From contig PZJY01000006.1 of assembly GCA_031472005.1 (NCBI GenBank), positions 1,798,001 to 1,862,000 on the forward strand: 64,000 nt of DNA. The letters are read 5' to 3'. Below are positions 1 to 12,416 of this stretch, one piece after another. Numbering within the stretch: the stretch's first letter is position 1; each line of letters begins with the position of its first letter. The position numbers and the translations under genes are program-made. A model generated the notes under the pieces. The model was not told the origin of the DNA and ran no database searches. It saw nothing but the letters and a program-made list of their open reading frames with translations. This DNA is from Tetracladium setigerum. Taxonomy: Eukaryota > Ascomycota > Leotiomycetes > Helotiales.

Positions 1-183
1 TTAAGTAAATCTCAACGCTAATGATACTCCTTCTATTAAGAGTAACGCTTCGAACCTCCCTCCTTTAATTAAATTACTTATTAAAAATAAGAATTAAAAG
101 CGTGTTAAAATACATACAAGCACTTAATCGCGTATATAAATAAGAGTAATACTTACTATAAAAATATTAGAATTAGTTATAAC

Positions 184-767
184 TGTTAAATATTAATAAT
201 TTAATAAGTGATAATAATCATCTAAATTAGTCATTTACTCCCTTTATCAGATAATTTATCCTATTACGGCTTTACGATAATGGTTGCAACCCTTTCGGCT
301 CTAATAGCTTAAATTGGCTTAAATAGCTTTATTAATTTATAATTAAGCCGACTTACTTATGAGTCATAAACGTTATTTAGTACGGACTAAAATTACCCCG
401 TCTTACTTATTAAGTAATATTAATCGGATTCTTATTATACTATCTTATATTTAAGGGATTTTGATCGGATTTAATAAGGCCGGCTTATTTATAAGTTATG
501 TTAGTGTTTTAATCGGGATTTTAATTTACACGTCTTATTATTTAATTAATAATTAGTACTTTTAGTATATCGGATTAAGCCGATACTATCGGATTCTACC
601 GATTCACTATCATTATATAAATCACTAGGATTCCCTTAAGGATATCTTTTTTAATTAAGCACATTAAACACTCTTATAATCACCTGATCACTTCCACTGC
701 ACACTGAATCACTTAAATCACTTAATTCACTTAAATCATTTATATTATCATTTATTTGATTCTAATA
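184..767 (+). repeat. LTR family 1, copy 1
   Basis: About 584 bp, beginning TGTTAAATATT and ending GATTCTAATA (RIP-altered from GATTCCAACA), so it has the TG...CA ends of an LTR. Other copies lie at 3,891-4,465 (inverted), 7,035-7,617 and 12,646-13,219. The five bases on each side (ATAAC and TAGAT) do not match, so this copy is not a simple solo insertion. It may be one end of a larger or rearranged element. Confidence 0.8.
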
Positions 768-1699
768 TAGATATCTTCTTATTATTATAATTATTATATA
801 AGCCTTATAAGATATTTAATAAAGCGCGCGCGCTCGTAAGATTATCTAGTAAGTGCGTTACGTGATTACTTAAGTAATTATTATTAATCTTTTCTTATAA
901 TTAATTAAGTTATTAGAGTTCTTTATAAAGTAGTAATAATAAGCCACTAAGTTATATTAATTATTATATTGCTCCCGAGCCTTAAGCTCCTCACGTGAAT
1001 ATAAGTCACGTTCGTAATATTATCCCCTTTCGTATTAATATAAACCTTACACTTAAGTATCTTAAAGGAAATATTGCTAATAGCTTATAGCCTTCTCCTT
1101 CTTTTAATATATTACTTAAACGCTTAATTAAACGTATTAATTATATTACTCTCGGACGATAAATTCAAAATATTAAAAAAATTATAATACCTTATACTCG
1201 TTATAAAGTTATAAAATATAAAGAATATATCTCTCCTCGCGACCTTAAATTAACTCATTATAATTAATATACTTATCTAAATAAGACGTGTGATATTTAT
1301 ATTATAAATCGGATATTAACGGCATTAGATTAAGAGAGTCTCGACTCTTAAATTAAAAGGCTAGATACGGAGGAAGAAGACGTAATAATAAAGATTCTTT
1401 ATTTAAAAAAATAAAAATATTTCCTTTATAAGAGGCGATAAAAGATAATTATTACCGGCCTAAATTCTTTAAATTAGCTTAATACTTTAAAGGCGTTAAA
1501 AAAGGAAGAAAGAGAAAAGTTAAAGATAAAAAATACGAAAAAAGAGAGGATAAAGGAGTAATAGTTGCTTTATACTCCGGCCCTTATAAAAATAGCCTTA
1601 ATGATCGACCCGGCGATCGACCTAATCTTACTTATTACTTTCGCTAATTTAAACTTATCTTTTTAATCTTAAAATAAGGACCCGGTAGCATTTAATAAT

Positions 1700-3880
1700 A
1701 ATACTTTATTAATATCCGATAATAATTAAGATTTAATTTTAATTCCTAAGAATTCTTAAATTATAAGTAATCCTTTTATTTTTTTAAGTAATAAAACTTC
1801 TTCTTAATTAGCTTATAATCTAAGATTTTTTCTACTTTATAATATGCTTCTAGGTTTATCGGTTATATTAATATATTAAGAGCTAATAGTACTCTTAATA
1901 GTACTTTCTTAAGGAGTGAAATATAAAATACCGAATAAATATTTATAATTTTTAATAAAGCGAGTTTATAATTTAATTATCCCTTAATTATTTTAATTTC
2001 GAATAATCTAAGTTTCTTATAATCTAGTTTTTCACTTAATCTTTATATTTTAATATTTCGTTATAATAAATAGACTTTATCCCCCTCTTTTAATGTTAGC
2101 TCTTAATTACGCTTTTTATTATAATATAATGTGCTCTTTTCTATTACGAATTATAACTCCTTAATTAATTCGATATATAAGTATTTAATCTTATTAATCT
2201 AAGTCTTAGCTAGCTAGTTATCGATATTTATTAAATAAGGTTTATAATATATACTCTTTTTATATTTAAAATTAATATAAAATAATAATACTTTTATAAT
2301 ATCCGTGATTAAGCTATTATACGTAAATTAGGCTAATAAGAGTAACGATACTTAATTATCTTATTTATAATTAATATAATAACGTAAGTAGGCTTTAATA
2401 ACCTAATTTATTCGCTTCGTTCCTTTATTCGTTTATAAATAGAAAGCAATTAATAATTTCCTCTTAACTCTTAAATAAGTAATTAAGGCAGTTTAAAACT
2501 TAGACGTAAAGAGCTTATCTCTATTTAAGATTATCTCTTTTAATATATTATAATAAGTAATTACTTCTTATAAAAATATAAAGGCTAACTCTTTAATAAT
2601 ATTAAATTCCTTATATAAGATATAAATTATATATTTCGTAAGCCTCTCTATTATAATTAGAATTAAGTTATAAGCGATTCTTATTATTAAATCTCTTAAA
2701 AGTAATAATTTAATAATAAAATCTTATTAAATTAATTTCTAAGGTATCTTTAATAGAAGTGTCGTATCTATTAATCCGTAAGGTGCGTATCTAATAGCTT
2801 TATTACGAATATATATTATATATTAGCTAACTACCTCCTTAATTAAGGACGCGGCTTAATTAATATAATAATAATATTTAATTCTTTAAAGGGTTTTCCG
2901 GCTTCCTTAATATTCGTAAGCCGGGGCCTTATAATAACTCTATACGAATTCCTTTATATATAAGTTTAATATAACTAGTCTACTCTTATAATAATCTACG
3001 TGTTTTAAATCCTTTCCTTAAGCCTTAAGGATTTTATTAATTTAAGGTCCGTAAATTTTAATAAGGAGAGTGATCTCCTTAATATTAAGAATTAAGTCCT
3101 TATCGGCATTTTCCTTAAACATTATAATTTCTTTATAAACTTTACTTCCTTTATATCTTAATAACTTATTAAGAGCGTTTATAATAACGTTATTAAATCC
3201 TTTAATATATTTAATTATTAAATTAAATTAAGATAATTCCTTAACTTATCTAATTAATCTTTTATTATTAAGGACTTTTATAATTATAAAAGTTCTTAAG
3301 TTTATATAATCCGTATATATTATTATTAAAAATTTAACTACTTAAAGGTAAATCTTTTAATATCTTAAGGCTTTAATAATAGTTATAAGTTCTTTCTCGT
3401 AAATATTATAATTTTATTCCGTTAGCGAATAAGTTTCGGAATAGTATATTATAATGTATAATTTTATTTTTTTATTAAGTTAAAGGTATATAACTCTTAC
3501 GTAAATATTTAAAGAGTCTATTTAAAGAATGCTAGGTCGATCTTTATAGAAATTATAAATTACGGGTTATTTTATAAATTATTTCTTTAATTCCTTAAAG
3601 GTAGCCTTCTCCTTTATTCCTATTTAGAAGGGTATATCCTTCCGGGTAAGCCTAATAAGTGGAGCGACGATTCTTAAGTATCCTTTAATAAATTATTAGT
3701 TAAAGTTATTAATTCTTAAAAAGGATTAAATATCTTTAATATTTTAAGGCTTTAACTATTCTTTAATAACTCGGATCTTCTTAAGGTCGATACTTATAAG
3801 TCCGGGTCGGATAATATATCTTAAAAATAAGGTCTTTATAACTCCGAATTTATATTTATTAAGTTTTAATTTAAAGTTTA
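1700..3880 (-). mobile_element. Gypsy-type LTR retrotransposon fragment A (RT/RNase H to integrase)
   Basis: Read on the minus strand, about 2,540-2,790 gives a degenerate Gypsy integrase core with the ERLTKY and YKEF blocks after a proline-rich entry segment; several stops are CAA/CAG or TGG codons changed by RIP. The stretch 3,270-3,880 matches 5,430-6,030 closely and corresponds to the end of the reverse transcriptase and RNase H. The fragment stops abruptly at 3,880, just before LTR copy 2, without the first part of the polymerase. Its 3' limit is uncertain and I see no clear partner LTR. It is a dead copy. Confidence 0.7.
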
Positions 3881-3890
3881 TATTGGAATC

Positions 3891-4465
3891 TGTTGGAATC
3901 AGATAAATGATCATATAAGTAATTAAGTGATTTAAATGATTTAAAGTGCAATGGAAGTGATCAGGTGATCATAAGAGTGTTTAATGTGCTTGATTAAAAA
4001 AGATATCCTTAAGGGAATCCTAGTGATTTATATAATGATAGTGAATCGGTAGAATCCGATAGCATCGGCTTAATCCGATATACTAAAAGTACTAATTATT
4101 AATTAAATAATAAGACGGATAAATGAAAATCCCGATTAAATACACTAATATAACTTAGAAATAAGCCGGCCTTATTAAATCCGATCAAAATCCCTTAAAT
4201 ATAAGATAGTATAATAAGAATCCGATTAATATTACTTAACAAGTAAGACAGAGTGATTTTAGTCCGTGCTAAATAACTTTTATGACTTATAAGTAAGTCG
4301 GCTTAATTATAAATTAATAAAGCTATTTAAACTAATTTAAGCTATTAGAGCCGAAAGGGTTACAACCATTATCGTAAAGCCTTAATAGGATAAATTATCC
4401 GATAAAGGGAGTAAATAACTAATTTAGGTGATTATTATCACTTATTAAATTAATAATATTTAATA
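3891..4465 (-). repeat. LTR family 1, copy 2 (inverted)
   Basis: Reverse complement of the family-1 LTR, about 575 bp, starting TGTTGGAATCAGAT on the plus strand. A near copy of its terminal ten bases (TATTGGAATC) lies directly before it at 3,881-3,890. Flanking pentamers (GAATC and AGTAA) do not match. With copy 1 it forms an inverted pair around Gypsy fragment A. Confidence 0.8.
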
Positions 4466-5429
4466 AGTAATATAGCCACGATAAATAAGAGCCTTTTCCT
4501 TTATACTTACTATTAATATAAATACGAGTATACCCGCGTTATTAATAGATTAGGATAGAGCGACTTTTAACGATATATATTAACTTTACTTTACGCGTTA
4601 ATAAGAATATACTCTAATAATAAATTATTTAAAATTATTAGTATATTCTAATAGTAAATATTCTTTTACTAGCTTTTATTCGCGATACTAATTATTATAC
4701 TATTCGGTATAGTAATAGATATCTTCCGAGTTATAATTTTCTTAAATAATTAGTTGGTTACTTATAACTATAGAGTTTATTTAACTTATTATTTATTAGT
4801 CGGACTATATTATAATTATTTTAATAGGATTATTAGTAGTTTTAGTAGAAATTTAGGTTATTTATAGCCCTTAGTTACCGGGGCAACTATTAGATTTAGG
4901 GAATAAATTAGTAGAAGATAATAATAGAAATTAGTAATATAAGGCAATAAATTTTATAAATATAAGAAGAGGTATAACTAAGTAAATAATAAAGTTTAAG
5001 TGTGTTAGGATATCGAGAAAGTAGTGTTTTATTAAAGTATTAATAGTTCTAGTAATTTTTAGTAATCTTAATAGTTTTAGTAGAACTAAGCTAATCTATA
5101 TACTATTACTAATATACTAATTAGTATTAGTAGAATAATATATATATAAGTAATTTACTTAGGGCTAAAGGGAGACATTATAATCTAAGATATATTATTA
5201 TATTCTTGGTTTAATAATATTTAAAGAATCGGTTTATTAGTGGCCTAGAAGGTAGTTATATACTTAAAAAGTGGTGAGTCACGTGATAGCTGTCTCTGTT
5301 TAGCTACCACTCTCTATTAAAGCGTAACTGAGCGTACTATTACTCCGATATATTATAGTATTTGACCACTAGCTATTGAATACTATTTATAGCTAATGAT
5401 TTATCTGGAGTATTATTCTAATAATTATC
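4466..5429. other. AT-rich interval without recognisable coding
   Basis: RIP-altered sequence between LTR copy 2 and Gypsy fragment B. A less altered patch near 5,270-5,420 keeps some CpA and TpG and holds a CACGTG hexamer. I cannot assign it to the Gypsy or copia elements; it may be the LTR of another family. No gene is supported. Confidence 0.4.
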
Positions 5430-6218
5430 GAGGACTTTTATAATTATTAAAGTTCTTAAATTTATATAGTCTATATATATTATTATTAGAAATTTAACTC
5501 CTTAAAGGTAAACTTTCTAATACTTTAAAGCTTTAATAATAGCTATAAGTTCCTTCTTATAAATATTATAGTTTTATTTCGCTAGCGAATAAGTTTTAGC
5601 GTAATATATTATAAAGTATTAACTTTTTTTATTAAGTTAGAGGTATATAGCTCTTATATAAATATTTAAAGAATCTATTTAAAGAATATTAGGTTAATTA
5701 TTATAGAAACTTTTAATAATAGGTTTTTTTATAAATTATCTCTTAAGTTCCTTAAAGGTAGCTTTCTCTTTTAGTCCTATTTAGAAAGGTATATCCTTTC
5801 TAATAAGTTATATAAGTAGAGCGATAATTCTTAAATATTCTTTAACAAATTATCGGCTAAAGTTGCCGGTTCCTAAAAAGGATTATATATCCTTAATATT
5901 TTAAGGGTTAGGCTACTCCTTAATAGCTTTAATCTTCTTAGGATTAATAGTTATAGATCCGGGTCGGATAATATATCTTAGAAATAAGGTTTCTATAACT
6001 TTAAATTTATACTTATTAAGTTTAAGTTTAGAGTCTACTTTAAGGAGAGTATTTAAGACTAGCTTAATATATTATTTATAATCCTTTACTTATTCCGAGT
6101 AGATAATTATATTATTAAGGTAATAAATTATAAATACTCTTAAGTATTCTCGTAAAATATTATTATTTTAATATTAATAAGTTATAAGTATATTTATTAA
6201 CTTAAAAGGTATAATAGT
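5430..6218 (-). mobile_element. Gypsy fragment B, left part (reverse transcriptase / RNase H)
   Basis: On the minus strand the end nearest 6,218 reads as the reverse transcriptase core. A finger-palm segment corresponds to the family motif PFGLTNAP, and about 6,065-6,140 reads REYLRVFIIYYLNNIIIYSE, where the catalytic YLDD has become YLNN by G-to-A changes. The copia element at 6,219-12,416 interrupts it; the preceding residues are found again at 12,422 and beyond. Lower coordinates match fragment A at 3,270-3,880. Confidence 0.82.
6214..6218. repeat. Target-site duplication, left of copia element
   Basis: Pentamer ATAGT immediately before the 5' LTR, repeated at 12,417-12,421 directly after the 3' LTR. 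Five bases is the usual duplication length for Ty1/copia integration. Confidence 0.9.
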
Positions 6219-6399
6219 TATCAAAGGTTAGCATATATCTCTGCACACTTTCTTAGTTAGTTAGCCATGACTAAGCATAATGCTTAGCATAGCTCTCGAG
6301 ATATCCTAAATCACTTCCGTAGCGTACTACTAGCTCCTCAATTAACTTATTTATAACATTCGAAGCAGTTACGCTATGCATTTACGACTACGTTTAATA
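6219..6399 (+). repeat. Copia 5' LTR
   Basis: 181 bp, the same length as the 3' LTR at 12,236-12,416, and also related to the solo LTR at 24,367-24,548. It keeps many CpA and TpG dinucleotides, for example GCACAC and GCCATGACTAAGCATAATGC, that are converted in the 3' copy. Confidence 0.92.
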
Positions 6400-7029
6400 G
6401 GTTATAAGATCCCGTATATCTAGTAACTATAATTAGTTTATTATTCTATTATTTCGGGGGCGTTAATTTATTTAAAAGGCTATTTATAACGTTAAAAGTA
6501 GTATTTATAATTAAAATATTAATAAACGCGTTAGAATTAAGAGATCTAATCGTATTAGTTAAATATACTACTTAATATAAGTATATTTAAACCTAATGAC
6601 GCGAATCCATTTTAAGGCGATGGTTTACGAAGAAGTATCCTATTAAAGCCACTAAATAATTAATAATCGATTCCAAGTCACTTTAGCTAGGAAGACGAAT
6701 AGATAGGATTTATTAACAATTAAGAATATAATAAAGAGTAATACGATTATTTCGACTCGCTTAATAACGTGTTTAATAGAAAGCTAAAGTTAAAAGGAAT
6801 CAGCTTAAGTGCTACCTTTAAGCCCCGAAATCTAAGCGTATTATCATTTAGTATCGTAAATAATAAGTTAAAATCCCTTATAAAGCCGTCCTTCTTTATA
6901 ACTAAATTAAGCGCTAATAAAGGATAAAAGGAAAGATAAGGCTTAGATCTAGATTCCTTAGATAACGACTCCGACGGCGACGACTCACTAAAGTCACTAA
7001 AGCCGCCAAAGCCGCCTCAATCACTAAAG

Positions 7030-7622
7030 GTTATTGTTAAATATTATTAATTTAATAAGTGATAATAATCACCTAAATTAGTTATTTACTCCCTTTAATT
7101 AATTTTAAGGATATTTTATCCTATTTCGGCTTTACGATAATGGTTGTAACCCTTTCGGCTCTAATAACTTAAATTGGCTTAAATAGCTTTATTAATTTAT
7201 AATTAAGCCGACTTACTTATGAGTCATAAAAAGTTATTTAGTACGGACTAAAATTACTCCGTCTTACTTATTAAGTAATTTTAATTGGATTCTTATTATA
7301 ACGTCTTATATTTGAGGGATTTTAATCGGATTTAATAAGGCCGGCTTATTTCTAAGTTATATTAGTGTTTTAATCGGGATTTTAATTTATCCGTCTTATT
7401 ATTTAATTAATAATTAGTACTTTTAATATATCGGATTAAGCCGATACTATCGGATTCTACCGATTCACTATTATTATATAAATCACTAGGATTCCCTTAA
7501 GGATATCTCTTTTAATTAAGCACATTAAACACTCTTATAATCATCTAATCACTTCCATTACACTATAATCATTTAAATCACTTAATCACTTATATTATTA
7601 TTTATCTAATTCTAATAGTTAT
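7030..7622 (+). repeat. Solo LTR of family 1 (copy 3) inside the copia element
   Basis: The LTR runs 7,035-7,617 (583 bp) and is flanked by the pentamer GTTAT at 7,030-7,034 and 7,618-7,622. It lies in the copia leader region upstream of gag. The target duplication shows an independent insertion followed by LTR-LTR recombination. This copy is more RIP-altered than copies 1 and 4. Confidence 0.92.
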
Positions 7623-10600
7623 AATATCTTCCTCTTATATTATAACGGAGTTTATCTCGATATCTTCGAGAGCTAGACTCTCTAATTAACTTAAGTTAAA
7701 GGGAGAAGAGAACTACGTATAATGAGTGAATGTAATTAATAAGGTGTTAAGGTTATATAATCTAATGAGATATATATATCTAAAAGGTAAGTCGCCTCCG
7801 TTTATTAATAAGTTTAGTGATGCCGATTATAATAATAAGGAGCTCGAGCTTTAAAAGAAGTGGGAAAGAGGCGACGCATTTACGGCTTCGATTATAACGA
7901 ATAGTATTAAGCTAAACTTTACGCTATTCCGTATACTAATAATAAAGAGATCCGCTCGTTAAAAGTGGGTAAAGCTTTAAGAGATATATTAAGGTTTTAA
8001 AGTGAACGTTCTTAATAATACGATTTATAAATAAAATAAGCTATTATATAATAATTCTACCTCACTTAAGGAGTTTATTATCTTATTTTAAGATACTTTA
8101 TTTAAGCTATTAACACTTAAAGATAATTATAAGGTTCTTAAATCCTAGATTCTAAATATCTTTATTAATAAGGTCGAAGAAGCTTTCCTTATTTAGGCTA
8201 AGCGTTAAAGAGCTTAAATAAGAAATAAGGATATTAAAGTCGATTTAGCTTCTCTTATCACCGATATCACTAACGAAGCTCGACGATCGAAGATAATAGA
8301 TACTTATTATATTAGTAAGCCGACTAAATCTAAGGGATAATAAAAGAACTCGAAATAAAAGGATAAGAAGGAAAATATATTAAAGGATATTAATAAGAGT
8401 TTTAAGGTGGATCCTCGACTTTATAAACACTATAAAGACCTTAAAGCTACTTATAACGATTCCGATTACTTTATTATTAATAAGGAGAGACGAGAGTGAT
8501 ACGAGAAGAAATATAATAAATTATATATATCGTACTTTAAGAGAGATAAGAAGGAGGAGATCGCTACCTTATTTAATAATAATAGCTTTAATATTAAAGT
8601 TAAGGAGATAATTAATTTAATAAATATATAAGTTATTAATATTATACTTATAAATCTAGTTAATAAGTTTATAAACCGTTATCGTATATTATTCGACTCT
8701 AGCGCAAATTAACACTTTTATAACGACGAAGGTAACTTCCTTAAGTTTAATAAGAGAGTTATTTTAAAACTTTACGTCTTAATTATAAATAGTATAGTTT
8801 ATCCTTAAGGTTTTAATAATCGTATACTAGCTTACTTAATAAGCTATTAATTAAACCTAACTAAAGTTTACTACTTATTAAATAATAGTATTAACCTCTT
8901 TACGGCTAAGAAGTTAATAATTAAGGGTGATATTAAGATAACTTATAACGAGAATAATATATTAGTGATAAATCGAGAGGGATATAAGATATTTTACGTT
9001 AATAATAATAGATTTATAATTAAAGAGAAGACGACGTACGTATTCCTTACTATTACGACTCTTATATTAAAGCCGACTTCGATCGATCTCTAATATAAAC
9101 GATTATATTATTTAAGCCGCCTTAACGTATAAAAGACTACGAAATTAATAGATAGCATTACACTTTATAATAATTAAGATAAACTCTCTCGCGATAAGAA
9201 GGAGGAATAAAAGTTAATATAATATGAATTATATAAAATAGCTAATCCGAAGCGAATTACTCGTAAATCGATAACTCGAGAAGTCTTATATATATTTAAC
9301 GAGATTCACGTCGACGTGGTATTATATAAGATAAAAGCTTTAAATAGCGAACGCTATATAACGATTATTATAAATAAAGTAACTTTATATAAATAGGCTT
9401 ACTTTTATACGCTTAAGAATAATACTTTTAAGGTTATAAAGTTATTTAATAAGTACGTACGTACTTAATATAATCGCGTTATTAAGTTTTAAAGATTAAA
9501 TAGTAATAAGGAATACTCTCTTATTAGAATAGCCGAAATAATAATTTAACTTAATTAGATCGTCGAAGTTATAATACCGTACTCGCTTAAGTAAGATAAT
9601 ACCTTTAAACGATTAATTAAAGTTATTTACGCACGCGTTTAAGCCGTCGTAAAGGATATAAAGATATTAAAGAGTCTTTAAGTCTATATCTTTCGTTTAA
9701 TAGTAAATATTATTAATAAATTTATTACCTTTATTTATAATTTAACTTTATATTAAAAGCTTTATAATAAGGTCTCTCTTAATAAGAATAATATACCTTT
9801 ACTTACTTATTTACGTACTTTAAGGTATAAAACTTATATTAAGATACCTCCGGAGCGACGAATTTAAGGTGATAAGCTAATAATAAGAGCTAGACTTAAA
9901 GTTTTAATTAGTTATAAAGGTTATTATATCTTTTAAGTTTACGTATTAGAGCTTAAAGCCGTAAAGCGCTTATTTAATATCCGCTTCGATAAAGGAGGCC
10001 TAATTATAAAGCTTAATAATTATTAATAAGTGGATAAAGATAATTTTAATAACTTAATAATTAAGGGTATTAAGTAAGATAACGATTAATTACTTAATAA
10101 AAGCTCGTAATCGCTTAGTTCCGATTTATTAACTATCCTTTTACACACTTAAAATATCCTTACCGCTCTTAGTAGCGATAATAATAATAGTTATAATATT
10201 CGCTCTAATAATAATAAGGAAGACGAAGTTTAATTAAATCGTAATACTCGAGGACGATTAAGAAGACGATAATATCGAAGAATCTATTAAAGTAAAGGGT
10301 AAGGGTAAACTAAAGGGCTTAAAGAATAGAGTTCACCTTTAAATACTTAAATTTTAACGTTATACGAGATTAAAAGGATTCGTATCTACCTTTAATATAA
10401 TTATTAAGATTATTAAAAAGAGTGTTACGATATCGATCTCTTATATTATAATATATTTAGCTATAGCTTAATTAATTTACGATAATCCTTTTAATTTATT
10501 AAAAGTTAAGAAGAGCTTAAACTAGCTTAAATAAGAAAAGGCTCTTATTAAAGAGTTTTAAGGTATCCTTAATAAGAACACTTAATATTATATATCGAAG

Positions 10601-12235
10601 TTTAACGTACTTATTAATAAGAGAATCCTAAATAATAAATTAATATTTAAAACTAAGAGAGATAAATACGATAATATCCTTAAGTATAAGGTACGCTAGG
10701 TTATTAAGGGATATTAATAAAAGGAAGGTAAAGATTATAACGAGATATTTATTAGCGTATATAAGTCGATTTTATAAAAAGTTATTATCGTATTAGTAAC
10801 TAAGTATAATTTATATATCGAATAAATAAAAATAATACTCGTATTTTTAAATATAAAAGTAAATATTAATATTTACGTTAAACTACCTCTTAAATTCGAG
10901 GATTTAATTAAGAATCTACCTCTTAATTCCGTTTATAAGTTACGACGAGCTTTATATAACTTAAAGTAAGCTCCTCGACTTCTAATAAAGAGATTTATCG
11001 GAAGCTCTTAAATCTATTAGATTCTAACCTCTTAAGTGCGATCTAAGCGTTTATATTTATTTAAAATATTAGATTATAATCGTTACTTACGTCGATAATA
11101 TACTCGTCGTCGGTAAGGATAAGGAGATAATTTTAATAATATAAAACGAGTTAATTAAGATATTTAAGATCGATATTATAAGACTAGCTCGCTATTTCCT
11201 TAAAGTTAAGATTACTCGCGATTAAGAGAAGCGTACTATTAAGCTCTCTTAAGAAGCTTATATTAATAAAATCTTAAATTAATTCGGATTCGTTAATTAT
11301 AAGATAATTAATACTCTTATAATAGCCGGAGCTATAAACTTTATAATATTAAATATATTATAAGCTATATAAGAAGAGATTAATCTCTATAACTCTTAAG
11401 TTAACTCTCTCTTATATCTAATTAATTAAACTCGCTTAAATATATCCTTCGTTTATAATACTCTCGCTCGTTTCTTATTAAATCCCTTTACTTAATATAT
11501 TAAGGCTATACGCCGCGTATTTTAATACTTAAAGGGTATTAAGGCTCTTAAATAAATATATAATAATAATTTAATAAATAAGGAATTATATAAATATATA
11601 AATACGGATTATATTAGAGATTTAGTTAATTATAAATCGATCTCTAATATAACTTTCTTCTTTAGTAATGGCCTTATATCGAGCTCGTCTAAGCGCTAGT
11701 AAATAGTTACTTTATCGACGACGGAAGCCGAATATTATACGCTCTCTCGATTAGTATTAGAAGCTCTCTAGCTACGTATAATACTTAAGGAGTTATTATA
11801 TAATAGCTTTAATATCGAGTTAGTGAAGCTATACGGTGATAACTAAGGAGTATTAGCGTTAAGTGAAAACTTAATATTCTATTAATGAACTAAATATATC
11901 GATATAAAGCATCACTTTATTCGTAAATATATCGCTTAAAACACCGTTAATTTAACGTATATTCTTATAAAAGATATAATCGTAAATAGACTTATAAAAC
12001 CTTTAATTATAATAAAGTATAAAGAGTTTCTACGTATATTACGAATAATATAAGTAGTGATAGTAATGATAATGGATTTAAATAGATTATTTAATGGATT
12101 TTATAAGTATTAATTAATAAAATAGTTTATATTACTATTAATCTATATTTATTATATCTTAAGCACTTAAATAAAGCGTTATTTAATAATAAAGCGAAGG
12201 ATTTAAGGGTATTTAAGATGGATTTTAAAGGGGTG

Positions 12236-12416
12236 TGTTAAAGGTTAATATATATCTCTATACACTTTCTTAGTTAATTAGCTATAACTAAGTATAATGC
12301 TTAATATAGCTCTCGAGATATCTTAAATCACTTCCGTAACGTATTACTAGCTCCTTAATTAACTTATTTATAATATTCGAAGTAGTTACGCTATATATTT
12401 ACGACTACGTTTAATA
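12236..12416 (+). repeat. Copia 3' LTR
   Basis: 181 bp, beginning TGTTAAAGG directly after the purine tract and ending CGTTTAATA before the target duplication ATAGT (12,417-12,421). More heavily RIP-altered than the 5' LTR. Confidence 0.92.

Larger units (their letters stand above)
6219..12416 (+). mobile_element. Complete Ty1/copia LTR retrotransposon, RIP-inactivated
   Basis: Element of 6,198 bp with 181-bp LTRs, flanked by ATAGT on both sides. A primer-binding-like site (GGTTATAAGATCCC) follows the 5' LTR, and a purine tract (AAAGGGGTG) precedes the 3' LTR. Plus-strand conceptual reading gives the copia order. Integrase is near 9,290-9,560 (EIHVDVV...YITIII). Reverse transcriptase is near 10,900-11,110: RALYNLK*APR, from LYGLKQAPR, and TYVDNIL, from YVDD. 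RNase H is near 11,610-11,770 (TTEAEYYTL). All domains carry RIP stops. A solo LTR of another family is inserted at 7,035-7,617. It lies inside the Gypsy reverse transcriptase. Confidence 0.93.
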
